A stretch of DNA of 64,000 nucleotides from a bacterium (GCA_021810905.1 JAJZQH010000006.1:1-64000); one strand, 5' to 3'; numbered from the stretch's first letter, positions 38,751 to 47,740 are shown. Made by a program: numbers and translations. Notes: generated by a model not told the origin, from the sequence alone.

Positions 38751-41700
38751 GTGAAAAACATGAATCTCAAATTAAAAAAAGTTCTCATATTAGGGTCCGG
38801 CGCGCTCAAGATCGGCGAGGCGGGCGAATTCGATTATTCCGGGAGCCAGGCGATCAAGGCCCTCAAGGGAGAGGGAATCAAAACGGTCCTCGTCAACCCC
38901 AACATCGCAACGATCCAGACGTCCGAGGGCTTTGCGGACCAGGTCTATTTTCTTCCCGTGACACCAGAGTTCGTGGAGAAGGTCATCGAGAAGGAAAGGC
39001 CCGACGGCATTCTCCTCGCGTTCGGCGGGCAGACTGCCCTCAACTGCGGAGTCGCGCTCCATCGCTCAGGCGTGCTCGACAAATACGGCGTGCGCGTGCT
39101 CGGCACCCCTGTTGCAACTATCGAAGACACCGAGGACCGCGACCTCTTTGTGAAGAGGCTCGCAGAGATCGATGTGGCCACGCCGCGCAGCCACGCGGTT
39201 TCCTCGGTGGAAGATGCGCGGCGCGCGGCAGCCGAAATCGGCTACCCCGTGATGGTGCGCATAGCATATGCCCTGGGCGGTCTTGGCTCCGGACTCTGCG
39301 CCGATGAGGACGAACTCACCCGCCGCGTGCAGGCGGCGCTCTCGCACACGGACCAGATACTGATCGAGGAATCGCTCAAGGGATGGAAGGAAGTCGAGTA
39401 CGAAGTCGTGCGCGACAGCTGCGACAACTGCATCACCGTATGCAACATGGAGAACTTCGATCCGCTCGGCATACACACCGGCGAGAGTATCGTCGTGGCG
39501 CCGTCTCAGACACTCACAAACCGCGAATACCACAGGCTCCGTGAGATCGCGATCCGAACCGTGAGGCACCTGGGCATCGTGGGCGAGTGCAACATCCAGT
39601 ATGCGCTGAATCCGGCCGGCGAGGAGTATCGCGTCATCGAGGTGAACGCGCGCCTCTCCCGCAGCTCCGCGCTCGCCTCCAAGGCCACGGGTTATCCTCT
39701 CGCGTATGTTGCCGCGAAGATCGCGATAGGAAAGTCGCTCACTGAGATCAAAAATTCTGTTACGGGTGTGACCTCCGCGTGCTTCGAGCCTGCTCTCGAT
39801 TATGTCGTCGTGAAGATCCCGCGCTGGGACCTCAAGAAGTTCCGCCGCGTCTCGCGCCAGATCGATTCCGGGATGAAATCCGTGGGCGAGGTCATGGCGC
39901 TAGGCCGCACCTTCGAGGAGGCGCTGCAGAAGGGCATCCGCATGCTGGATACGGGCGCAGGCGGCCTCGCGGGCGGCGCCGGCATCCGCTTCGACGACCT
40001 GGAGGAGGAGATCCGCTCTCCCTCCGACGAACGCGTCTTCGCGCTCTACCGGGCGATGAAGGACGGCTGGCCCATATCGCGCGTACACGAACTCTCGCGC
40101 ATCGATCCGTGGTTTCTGGCGAAGATCGCGAACATCGTTGCCACTGAGACCGCAATCGCGCGATGCGCGGGCATGGAGCTTCCGAAGGAGCTCATGCTCC
40201 AGGCGAAGCGTCAGGGTTTCTCAGACAGGCAGATCGCAAAAATCCTTGCAATGGATGAAGAGACTATCGCGCGCCGCCGCCGCTCTCTCGGTATACAACC
40301 ATCCATCAAGCAGATCGACACTCTCGCCGCGGAATACCCGGCGCAGACCAACTACCTCTATTGCACCTACAACGGCTGCGAGGACGACGTCTCGTCCGAC
40401 CCCAAACGCTCGGTCATGGTGCTGGGCTCCGGCGCATACCGCATCGGGAGTTCGGTCGAGTTCGACTGGTGTTGCGTGAACACCGTGCAGTCTCTGCGGC
40501 GCATGGGCTTCTCGACTATAATGGTAAACTGCAATCCCGAAACCGTATCCACGGATTTCGACGAATGCGACCGGCTCTACTTCGAGGAGATAACATTTGA
40601 GACTGTGCTTGAGATTTACAACCGCGAACGGCCTGTGGGCGTTGTCGTTGGAGTGGGCGGCCAGACGGCAAACAACCTGGCGCTCAGACTCCACCGCGCG
40701 GGTGTCAACATACTGGGCACCCCTGCTGAATCGATCGACCGCGCTGAAGATCGTCACAAGTTTTCAAAATTGCTCGATTCGCTCTGCATCTCGCAGCCTC
40801 AATGGCGCGAGCTCTCCACGTTGGATGAGGCAAAGGTCTTCGCTGAAGAGGCGGGCTATCCGGTGCTCGTGCGACCCTCCTACGTGCTCTCGGGCGCCGC
40901 GATGGCGGTTGCTATGAACGACGACGAGCTCTCCACGTTCCTCGCGCGCGCGGCCGACGTGTCGCACGACCACCCCGTCGTGATCAGCAAATTCATACTC
41001 GGCGCCAAGGAGATCGAACTGGACGGAGTTGCAAGCCGAGGCGAGCTCACCGCGTATGTCATCTCCGAGCACGTGGAGAACGCGGGCGTTCATTCGGGCG
41101 ATGCGACGATAGTCGTGCCGCCGCAGCGCACCTATCTCGAAACGATAAGACAGGTTAAGCGCATCGCGGCCGATGTAGCAAAAGCGCTCTCCATCCACGG
41201 CCCGTTCAACATCCAGTTCCTCGCCAAGGACAACGACGTGAGCGTGATCGAGTGCAACCTGCGCGCTTCGCGCTCCTTCCCCTTCGTCTCAAAGGTCTGC
41301 GGAACGAACCTCATCGACATCGCCGCAAAGGTGATGATGGACTGGCCTCTGCCGCCAATCAACCTCAAGCCGTTCAACATGGAATACGTCGGCGTGAAGG
41401 CGCCTCAGTTCTCGTTCACGCGACTGCGAGGCGCCGACCCCACGCTCTCAGTGGAGATGGCCTCGACCGGCGAGGTAGGCTGTATAGGCGACGACTTCGA
41501 AGAGGCGTTTCTCAAGGCAATGATCTCGGTGGGGCTCAAGCTCCCGATCCGCACGGCGCTGCTCTCCACGGGACCGGTCGAGAGCAAGCTCGACTTTCTG
41601 CCTGCCGCGCGCACGCTCCCCCCGCTGGGCGTGAAAATTCTAGCCACTCCGGGCACGGCGCGGTTCCTCGCTGAAAACGGCGTGGCTGCTACTGCCGTGA

Positions 41701-41966
41701 GCTGGCCTGACGAAGGGGGCGCTGATAACGCCGAGGCACTTATCCGCAGCGGCAAAGTGGATCTCGTCATCAATATCCCGAAGAACTTCACCAAGGGCGA
41801 ACTGACAAACGGCTACCTCATCCGCAGGGCGTCTGCTGATTCCGGAGTACCGCTCATCACGAATCTTCAGCTCGCAAAGCGGCTAGCAGAATCTCTTGCC
41901 AGGAAGGGCAATGAGGATATTCACTGCAGGGCGTGGAGCGAGTATCAGGAAGGCCGTGATTCGTGA
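38751..41966 (+). CDS. carB: Carbamoyl-phosphate synthase large subunit
   Basis: 1071 aa, the full two-fold repeated ATP-grasp enzyme. N-terminal half: VLILGSGALKIGEAGEFDYSG near residue 10 and EVNARLSRSSALASKATGYPLA near 300. Second half: MVLGSGAYRIGSSVEFDW near 555 and IECNLRASRSFPFVSKV near 835. The C-terminal MGS-like allosteric domain (935-1071) is present. GTG start with GGAGG from the repeat five bases upstream; an ATG three codons later is possible. The last residues (GRDS) are encoded by a CACGAATCACGA-type repeat over the stop. Confidence 0.96.
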   Translation: MKNMNLKLKKVLILGSGALKIGEAGEFDYSGSQAIKALKGEGIKTVLVNPNIATIQTSEGFADQVYFLPVTPEFVEKVIEKERPDGILLAFGGQTALNCGVALHRSGVLDKYGVRVLGTPVATIEDTEDRDLFVKRLAEIDVATPRSHAVSSVEDARRAAAEIGYPVMVRIAYALGGLGSGLCADEDELTRRVQAALSHTDQILIEESLKGWKEVEYEVVRDSCDNCITVCNMENFDPLGIHTGESIVVAPSQTLTNREYHRLREIAIRTVRHLGIVGECNIQYALNPAGEEYRVIEVNARLSRSSALASKATGYPLAYVAAKIAIGKSLTEIKNSVTGVTSACFEPALDYVVVKIPRWDLKKFRRVSRQIDSGMKSVGEVMALGRTFEEALQKGIRMLDTGAGGLAGGAGIRFDDLEEEIRSPSDERVFALYRAMKDGWPISRVHELSRIDPWFLAKIANIVATETAIARCAGMELPKELMLQAKRQGFSDRQIAKILAMDEETIARRRRSLGIQPSIKQIDTLAAEYPAQTNYLYCTYNGCEDDVSSDPKRSVMVLGSGAYRIGSSVEFDWCCVNTVQSLRRMGFSTIMVNCNPETVSTDFDECDRLYFEEITFETVLEIYNRERPVGVVVGVGGQTANNLALRLHRAGVNILGTPAESIDRAEDRHKFSKLLDSLCISQPQWRELSTLDEAKVFAEEAGYPVLVRPSYVLSGAAMAVAMNDDELSTFLARAADVSHDHPVVISKFILGAKEIELDGVASRGELTAYVISEHVENAGVHSGDATIVVPPQRTYLETIRQVKRIAADVAKALSIHGPFNIQFLAKDNDVSVIECNLRASRSFPFVSKVCGTNLIDIAAKVMMDWPLPPINLKPFNMEYVGVKAPQFSFTRLRGADPTLSVEMASTGEVGCIGDDFEEAFLKAMISVGLKLPIRTALLSTGPVESKLDFLPAARTLPPLGVKILATPGTARFLAENGVAATAVSWPDEGGADNAEALIRSGKVDLVINIPKNFTKGELTNGYLIRRASADSGVPLITNLQLAKRLAESLARKGNEDIHCRAWSEYQEGRDS

Positions 41967-41982
41967 TTCACGCGAAGATCGA

Positions 41983-42064
41983 GGTCTACCTCCCCTCGCC
42001 CCTCCTTACAAAGGAGGGGAACATTCCCTCCCCTTTGTAAGGGGAGGGTCAGGGTGGGGTAGAT
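41983..42064. repeat. Palindromic interspersed repeat, copy 3 (after carB)
   Basis: Contains the same two palindromic arms (CCTCCTTACAAAGGAGG and CCCCTTTGTAAGGGG), here adjacent, with the halves of the central box (GTCTACC and GGTAGAT) at the outer ends. It is therefore a permuted, or two-half-unit, version of copies 1 and 2. It sits between the convergent carB and MenA-like genes. Confidence 0.8.
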
Positions 42065-42082
42065 ATTGAACGCACCCACCGG

Positions 42083-42985
42083 TCACACAAACAGCTGCCA
42101 TCCCACGATTCCCATCATCATCGTAATTCCAAAGACCAGCGAGAGCATCGCCGTGCGTCCGACCGCAAGGGCCAGGACCTCGCGCGATGCAGAGGTCGTC
42201 CGCCACACGTCTCGCATGAGGCCGATAGCCAAAGGAAGCGTGACGAGCGAAAGCAGCGCACCAATGTGAATCACGCCAACAGCCGCAGATACGAGCGTGA
42301 CCGCATATGCCCCGGCAATGATGCAGAGAAAAAATACACGCGATCCCCTCTCGCCAAGTATTGCAGAGAGAGTCCTCACGCCGATTCTCAGATCATCCTC
42401 CATGTCGCGCATGTTGTTCGCATGCAGGATGCCGTCCACGAGCAGGCCGAATGATGCGGCACAGATGACGACCGTCCACGAGACCGAGCGCGCCTGAACG
42501 ATATAGGAACCGAGCGTGATGCCGATGCCGAAGGCAAAGAAAACCGCGACGTCGCCCAAGGCGCGATACTTGAAGCCGAAATTCGGAACTGCATAGCCCG
42601 CGCCCGCGACGAAGCCTGCTGCGATGAGCACTACGAGCGGCATGCCCGCGTGCAGAATCAAAGGTACGGCTGCAGCCGCCGAGATTGCGAAAAACAGTAC
42701 TGCGGCGAAAAAAATTTCGCGCGGCCTGATCCGCCCTTCCACCAGCACTCCGCTCCCGCCCAGCGTTCCAGGTCGGTCGACGCCATTTTCAAAATCGAAA
42801 TAATCCTGAAGCAGATTTGTGGCCGTGTGGATCGCGAGAGCGCCCGACACTGTCACAATAGCGAGATCGATGCGTATAGGAAAACCCGCCTGCCAGGCGA
42901 GAACAATTCCCAACAACGCCGGCACGACCGAGGCCGGATAAGAGATAGGACGAAATGCCCGCCACCAGAGCTTGATCTTGAACAA
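42083..42985 (-). CDS. menA: UbiA-family prenyltransferase, probably MenA
   Basis: 300 aa, multi-span membrane enzyme with eight to nine hydrophobic segments. The prenyl-diphosphate site is NLLQDYFDFENGVDRPG near residue 58 and the second Asp-rich block is NNMRDMEDDLRIGVRTL near 190. The RPISYPASVVPALLG start and the ENGVDRPG form match 1,4-dihydroxy-2-naphthoate prenyltransferases of menaquinone synthesis, but other UbiA substrates are possible. The TTG at 42985 has GGAGG five bases upstream and gives the normal family length; an ATG at 43048 adds 21 atypical residues without a ribosome site. Confidence 0.83.
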   Translation of the reverse strand: MFKIKLWWRAFRPISYPASVVPALLGIVLAWQAGFPIRIDLAIVTVSGALAIHTATNLLQDYFDFENGVDRPGTLGGSGVLVEGRIRPREIFFAAVLFFAISAAAAVPLILHAGMPLVVLIAAGFVAGAGYAVPNFGFKYRALGDVAVFFAFGIGITLGSYIVQARSVSWTVVICAASFGLLVDGILHANNMRDMEDDLRIGVRTLSAILGERGSRVFFLCIIAGAYAVTLVSAAVGVIHIGALLSLVTLPLAIGLMRDVWRTTSASREVLALAVGRTAMLSLVFGITMMMGIVGWQLFV

Positions 42986-43095
42986 CGCCGCCTCCAAAGT
43001 TGGCGCAACATAGAGAGCGCATACTCCGAAGTCAACATAACTGCTCATTTTTGTTGATATTTCATTCGACTATTGGCAGAGTGCCGGCTCGCTCG

Positions 43096-43167
43096 GGGCG
43101 TTTAGCTCAGCGGAAGAGCATCCGCCTTACACGCGGAGGGTCGCAGGTTCAAATCCTGCAACGCCCA
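43096..43167 (+). tRNA. tRNA-Val (anticodon TAC)
   Basis: A complete cloverleaf of 72 nt: 7-bp acceptor GGGCGTT/AACGCCC, D-arm GCTC/GAGC, anticodon stem TCCGC/GCGGA with loop CTTACAC (TAC), T-arm GCAGG/CCTGC with loop TTCAAAT, and discriminator A. CCA is not encoded. Confidence 0.95.
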
Positions 43168-43321
43168 CATTGAAAGCAGTGGGAAGCTGAAAGTGGGAAG
43201 TGTTAAGAAAAGGCGGGCGTTGACATTTCAAGTACATCGGTTAAAAGGTCCCGCTCTTTTTGGATCGTCGCTATTGAAAACATGCTCTGTGTGACAACGC
43301 CTTAGACGTATCATATGTACG

Positions 43322-43371
43322 GCGGGGCGGCAGACTCAATTGGTTGGATCGTCGCCCTGTCACGGCGAAGG
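43322..43371 (+). pseudogene. Degenerate 5' half of a tRNA-Asp
   Basis: The D-loop and anticodon arm (CAATTGGTTGGATCG then TCGCCCTGTCACGGCGA) match the intact tRNA-Asp at 43426-43499 base for base over 36 bases. The acceptor and D-stem 5' strand are decayed (GCGGCAGACT for GCTGTAGAT) and no T-arm follows. It is a truncated duplicate. Confidence 0.8.
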
Positions 43372-43412
43372 GGCAAGCGCGATGTGTGAGCCGACGATAT
43401 TTAAAACCTGGT

Positions 43413-43511
43413 GTGTTTCTTCAGCGGGGCTGTAGATCAATTGGTTGGATCGTCGCCCTGTCACGGCGAAGGTTGCGGGTTCGAGTCCCGTCAGCCCCGC
43501 TGAAGAAACAC
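43413..43511. repeat. 20-bp inverted repeat extending the tRNA-Asp acceptor stem
   Basis: Bases 43413-43432 are the exact reverse complement of 43492-43511. The inner seven are the acceptor stem; the outer 13 (GTGTTTCTTCAGC) extend the helix beyond both ends of the tRNA, so the precursor would have a 20-bp terminal stem. Confidence 0.85.
43426..43499 (+). tRNA. tRNA-Asp (anticodon GTC)
   Basis: A complete cloverleaf of 74 nt: acceptor GGGGCTG/CAGCCCC, D-arm GATC/GATC, anticodon stem TCGCC/GGCGA with loop CTGTCAC (GTC), T-arm GCGGG/CCCGT (one G-T pair) with loop TTCGAGT, and discriminator G. Confidence 0.95.
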
Positions 43512-43606
43512 CTGTCGTCAAGATGATCGGAAGGCGAGCACATCATCGCGCGCGGCAGCTGATGACAACAGCGCGACCGAAGAGGGAGCGCCGTTTTCCT
43601 TTGTTT

Positions 43607-43667
43607 GGGGTTCGAGTCCCGTCGTCCCCGCCAGAGAGTCATCCTTCGAGTCCCGTCGGCTCCGCTG
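43607..43667. repeat. Two partial copies of the tRNA-Asp 3' end
   Basis: GGGTTCGAGTCCCGTCGTCCCCGC at about 43608-43631 and TTCGAGTCCCGTCGGCTCCG at 43645-43664 repeat the T-arm and 3' acceptor strand of the tRNA-Asp, with small changes. Repeated tRNA 3' ends of this sort are typical attachment-site scars left by elements that integrate into tRNA genes. Confidence 0.7.
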
Positions 43668-43687
43668 CACACACAACTACACCACCC

Positions 43688-45061
43688 CTACTCCTCGAAT
43701 CTATCGTTGTGCCGCACGAGACAAAACCCCTGATAAGTGACAAATTCCAGATCCTTGTCCCGCAGCGCCTCAAGGCCGCATTCCTCGCGCATCGCCTCGA
43801 GCATGAAGATGACATCAAGGGGGTGCGGCTTTTTCCGGAATTTGCCTGTCCAATCCAGATCAGAGGATTTATCGTCATACAGGATGACTCTCCCCCTGAA
43901 CCTGATAATCTGCCTGCCGATTTCAAAGCCTGCTTCCTCAATCTGCAGGCCGTATTTTTCCATAAGTGAAGAGAATTCCCCCAACGCCAACGAGCGTGCG
44001 AACAAATATCGTTCGCGCTCGGAATTATTATCCGGCAGGACCGAAAGAATTACGCCAGCGGATTCCATCGAACGATAACCTGCCCTGCGTGCGAGTTCCA
44101 CCGCGCCTTCATATTCGGCAAGCCAATGCGGGAGATCCGCTGCGCGATCTGCCCTGAAAGGTTCGAGGATCCCGGAGGTATTTTGCAATATCGCGTTCCG
44201 GGCAAAGTCCACCAGCTCGGGGTTCGGCTTCCAGAAAACGCCTGAGGCCAGGCTCTCCTTTCCCGTCGCCCGCAGCCGCTCGTCCACCAGCATCGCGATC
44301 CTTTCCTGTTCGGTAGTCAGAAACATATTCCAGTACGGTGCATGCCTCGACAGCATTTCAGGCACTGCGGTATAACGGAACGGACGCGTCAGAGCCGCTA
44401 ACATCCTCCTTCGATAATCGATCGCCACGTCCGTCAGATTTCCCTCCGCATCGAGGAAGTGCTCCCTGATGTCAGGGACGTGCTGGAGTTCCTGCATCAG
44501 TCTGTAGATGCTCAACTCAGGCGGCGCCGAGAGGTCATTAGCAGGCATTTCAATTTCAGGACATTTTTTGTTCTGAATCAGCCGTTCAGGCTCAATGCGA
44601 TGACAACGGCAGCGATAATAATCCTCAGTCGTAAGAAGGAGCTCGGGCTCGAATGATGGGTCTATTGCGGCAATCTGATTTGTGAGCCAGTGAGGGGATT
44701 CATAGGCGGGACGACGGCGCAATTGTGCATAATTGCCAATGAGAATACCGGCGACATCGCCGTTCGATACCATCATGCTGCGGACCTTCCGCGATCCGGC
44801 GGGTGTCTCGAACAAAACCGGAGAAGCAAAGTCTACGACCATTAAAGGAGGCGCATCGCCGTCACGGCACGACCCGAAGAGCCAGCGGTTCCCACCAGCC
44901 AGGCAGTACGAGTCACGCGCCGACGGATCGCAGCCTCGATCGCTTTCGCCTGCATCCCCTTCTCCGCCGCATCTCGACAATCCATCGGATTCGTGCTCCA
45001 AAAACTGGGAACACGATGTCAGCGACTGCATGCCCGAACAAAACGCTGTTTCTCCGGCCAT
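43688..45061 (-). CDS. Orphan protein (457 aa) with sigma-28-like promoter
   Basis: No recognised family. The open frame extends to 45664, antisense through the pyrophosphatase gene, but the ATG at 45061 has GGAG five bases upstream and the shared promoter 36 bp further up, which fixes the start. Residues 1-60 are Ser/Cys/Gly/Asp-rich. The body is mixed alpha/beta with FAIDPSFEPELLLTT-type and RIAMLVDERLRATGKES segments, and a C-terminal part (about 370-457) with FEIGRQIIRFRGRVILYDDK. No signal peptide or span. Candidate effector by association. Confidence 0.72.
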   Translation of the reverse strand: MAGETAFCSGMQSLTSCSQFLEHESDGLSRCGGEGDAGESDRGCDPSARDSYCLAGGNRWLFGSCRDGDAPPLMVVDFASPVLFETPAGSRKVRSMMVSNGDVAGILIGNYAQLRRRPAYESPHWLTNQIAAIDPSFEPELLLTTEDYYRCRCHRIEPERLIQNKKCPEIEMPANDLSAPPELSIYRLMQELQHVPDIREHFLDAEGNLTDVAIDYRRRMLAALTRPFRYTAVPEMLSRHAPYWNMFLTTEQERIAMLVDERLRATGKESLASGVFWKPNPELVDFARNAILQNTSGILEPFRADRAADLPHWLAEYEGAVELARRAGYRSMESAGVILSVLPDNNSERERYLFARSLALGEFSSLMEKYGLQIEEAGFEIGRQIIRFRGRVILYDDKSSDLDWTGKFRKKPHPLDVIFMLEAMREECGLEALRDKDLEFVTYQGFCLVRHNDRFEE

Positions 45062-45098
45062 ATTTTCTCCGTTCAGTCTGAATACGCCCTGTGCCGAT

Positions 45099-45125
45099 TT
45101 ATCGTCAAGCGCCGCCGCAAGTTGC
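45099..45125 (-). promoter_or_regulatory. Sigma-28-like promoter (near-consensus site)
   Basis: In gene orientation: GCAACTTG, 13 bases, CGATAA; one base differs from the consensus in the -35 box. It ends 37 bp before the ATG at 45061. Confidence 0.65.
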
Positions 45126-45211
45126 GCGGTATTTATCGACAGCCTCGAAGTCGTTTTTTCCAGTATTTCACATATTTTCTGCCAATGTGACCAATCATTC
45201 TCTCCCCTTTG

Positions 45212-45240
45212 TTGACATTCCCTCTGCGCATCTCTATAGA
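45212..45240 (+). promoter_or_regulatory. Strong sigma-70 promoter of the pyrophosphatase gene, with embedded palindrome
   Basis: TTGACA (45212-45217), exactly 17 bases, TATAGA (45235-45240), 46 bp before the ATG. A perfect 10-bp inverted repeat, CTGCGCATCT/AGATGCGCAG with a 4-base centre (45224-45247), covers the spacer end, the -10 box and the expected start point, and is followed by TTTTT. It could be an operator, or an early terminator if transcription started upstream. Confidence 0.7.
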
Positions 45241-45286
45241 TGCGCAGATTTTTCCGCGTTTTCATCCAACCAGAAGGAGAAGAGAC

Positions 45287-47740
45287 ATGAAGAGCATCAG
45301 GTGGGGGAGTCTTATGCAGTTTCTCGGCATGATCGCGGTGCTTTTGACCGCGAACACGGCCATGGCCAGCGAAGCGGATCTCGTGATCCCGCATCTCGCG
45401 GTCACCTACAATTTCTTCGGCTTCGAGATAGCCGGAACCACGCTGCTGGGCGCGGGCATCATCGTATGCCTGCTCGGCATGGGCTTCGGGCTCATGGAGT
45501 TCATAAGGATAAAGAAACTCCCAGCCCACCGCTCCATGCTGGACGTCTCCGCGCTCATCTATGAGACCTGCAAGACCTACCTGCTCCAGCAGGGAAAGCT
45601 CCTCATCGTACTCGAACTCTTCATCGGTTCCACGATCTTCGCCTACTTCTACGTGCTGCGCCACTTCGAGATAGTACGAGTGCTCACGATCCTCGGCTGG
45701 TCGGTGCTGGGCATCCTGGGCTCGTACAGTGTGGCATGGTTCGGCATGCGCATCAACACGTACGCCAACAGCCGCACGGCCTTCGCTTCCCTCTACGGCA
45801 GGCCCATCAGGGTCATGGAGATACCGCTGCAGTCGGGCATGTCGATCGGCGTGCTGCTCATCTGCGTTGAACTTATAATGATGATCTCGATCCTGCTCTT
45901 CGTCGCGCCTGAAAACGCCGGGGCATGCTTCATTGGCTTTGCCATCGGCGAGTCGCTCGGCGCATCGGCGCTCAGGATCTGCGGCGGCATCTTCACGAAG
46001 ATCGCCGACATCGGAAGCGACCTCATGAAGATCGTCTTCAACATCAAGGAAGACGACGCGCGCAACCCCGGCGTGATCGCCGACTGCGTTGGCGACAACG
46101 CGGGCGATTCAGTCGGCCCCACGGCGGACGGATTCGAAACCTACGGCGTAACAGGCGTGGCGCTGATCACGTTTATCATCCTCGCCACCGGCATGGAAAT
46201 CGGTCCGGACGGCGGAATTGCAAAGATGATCGGCTGGGAGACGATACAGGCCAAACTTTTGATCTGGATCTTCACGATGCGCATACTCATGATCCTCACC
46301 TCCACCGGATCATACGGCATCAACAGCCTCATCTCCCGCGCGCTGTACGGCAAGAAGGAAAAATTCAATTTCGAAGCGCCGCTCACGCACCTGGTCTGGT
46401 TGACCTCGCTGCTCTCCATCGGCGTGACGTTCGGCGTGAGCTGGCTCATGCTGAACGATGTCGAGGGCGGCCTCTGGTGGAAACTCGCCACGATCATAAG
46501 CTGCGGCACGATCGCAGGCGCGCTTATCCCTGAATTCACCAAGATATTCACGTCCGCAAACTCCAAGCACGTAAAGGAAATCGTCACGGCATCCCGCGAA
46601 GGCGGCGCTTCGCTCACGATTCTCTCGGGCCTTGTTGCCGGCAACTTCAGCGCGTTCTGGAAGGGCATGGTGATAGTGGCACTCATGACGATCGCGTACG
46701 TCACTTCGACGTACGGCCTGGATGCGTTCATGATCTATCCGAGCGTCTTCGCGTTCGGTCTCGTGGCATTCGGATTCCTCGGCATGGGCCCGGTCACCAT
46801 CGCGGTGGACAGCTACGGTCCGGTGACTGACAATGCGCAATCGGTATTTGAATTATCGCAGATAGCCGAGACGCAGGGTGCAGGCCAGGAGATCGAAAAG
46901 GAATTCGGCTTCAAGCCGGACTTCGTGAACGGCAAGATGCGCCTGGAAGAGAACGACTCCGCAGGAAACACGTTCAAGGCCACGGCAAAACCGGTGCTCA
47001 TCGGAACCGCGGTGATCGGAGCAACCACGATGATCTTTTCGATCATCCTGCTGCTCAACCTCAAGCTCGATCTACTCAACCCACTGGCGCTTCTCGGTAT
47101 CATCTCCGGCGGCGCGGTGATCTACTGGTTCTCCGGCGCCTCGATCCAGGCGGTGAGCACGGGAGCATATCGTGCCGTGGCTTACATCAAGCACAACATC
47201 AAGCTTGAAGGCGCAACGAAGGCGTCGCTGCACGATTCAAAGGAAGTCGTCAAGATATGCACGCAGTACGCGCAGGGCGGCATGATCAACATATTCGGAG
47301 TGCTCTTCTGCCTCACGCTCGCATTCGCGTGCATGAGCCCGGTATTCTTCACGAGCTACCTCATCTCCATCGCCATATTCGGCCTGTATCAGGCTATATT
47401 CATGGCAAACGCCGGTGGCGCCTGGGATAACGCGAAGAAGATCGTCGAAGTCGACCTCAGGGAGAAAGGAACTCCGCTCCATGCTGCGACCGTAATCGGC
47501 GATACAGTCGGCGATCCCTACAAGGATACTTCTTCTGTCGCCCTCAATCCGATCATCAAATTCACCACGCTCTTCGGCCTGCTCGCCGCGGAGATCGCCG
47601 TGTACGCAAAGGACACCGCATTCTGGATAGGCTGTGTGCTTCTCGTGGCCGGCCTCTTCTTCGTCCGCCGTTCGTTCTACGGTATGCGCATAGGAGCGAA
47701 CGTGCGCCGCGACCCCATAGAGGAACTTTCGAAGGGCTGA
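45287..47740 (+). CDS. hppA: Membrane-bound proton-translocating pyrophosphatase (divergent)
   Basis: 817 aa with about 16 membrane spans. It hydrolyses pyrophosphate and pumps protons. The substrate-site loop DIGSDLMKIVFNIKEDDARNPGVIADCVGDNAGDS is recognisable near residue 245 but differs from the usual DVGADLVGKVE and DNVGDCAGMAAD forms. A second site has VDSYGPVTDNAQ near 510 and a third GDTVGDPYKDTSS near 745. A lysine in AGNTFKATAK (near 560) fits the potassium-independent class. AGAAGGAG precedes the ATG and a terminator follows. The divergence places it in a minor subgroup; proton rather than sodium specificity is inferred. Confidence 0.92.
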   Translation: MKSIRWGSLMQFLGMIAVLLTANTAMASEADLVIPHLAVTYNFFGFEIAGTTLLGAGIIVCLLGMGFGLMEFIRIKKLPAHRSMLDVSALIYETCKTYLLQQGKLLIVLELFIGSTIFAYFYVLRHFEIVRVLTILGWSVLGILGSYSVAWFGMRINTYANSRTAFASLYGRPIRVMEIPLQSGMSIGVLLICVELIMMISILLFVAPENAGACFIGFAIGESLGASALRICGGIFTKIADIGSDLMKIVFNIKEDDARNPGVIADCVGDNAGDSVGPTADGFETYGVTGVALITFIILATGMEIGPDGGIAKMIGWETIQAKLLIWIFTMRILMILTSTGSYGINSLISRALYGKKEKFNFEAPLTHLVWLTSLLSIGVTFGVSWLMLNDVEGGLWWKLATIISCGTIAGALIPEFTKIFTSANSKHVKEIVTASREGGASLTILSGLVAGNFSAFWKGMVIVALMTIAYVTSTYGLDAFMIYPSVFAFGLVAFGFLGMGPVTIAVDSYGPVTDNAQSVFELSQIAETQGAGQEIEKEFGFKPDFVNGKMRLEENDSAGNTFKATAKPVLIGTAVIGATTMIFSIILLLNLKLDLLNPLALLGIISGGAVIYWFSGASIQAVSTGAYRAVAYIKHNIKLEGATKASLHDSKEVVKICTQYAQGGMINIFGVLFCLTLAFACMSPVFFTSYLISIAIFGLYQAIFMANAGGAWDNAKKIVEVDLREKGTPLHAATVIGDTVGDPYKDTSSVALNPIIKFTTLFGLLAAEIAVYAKDTAFWIGCVLLVAGLFFVRRSFYGMRIGANVRRDPIEELSKG

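Noticed and set aside
43688-45664. Longer version of the 457-aa orphan gene, starting at 45664
   Set aside because: It would run antisense through the pyrophosphatase promoter and first 125 codons; the ribosome site and promoter support the start at 45061.
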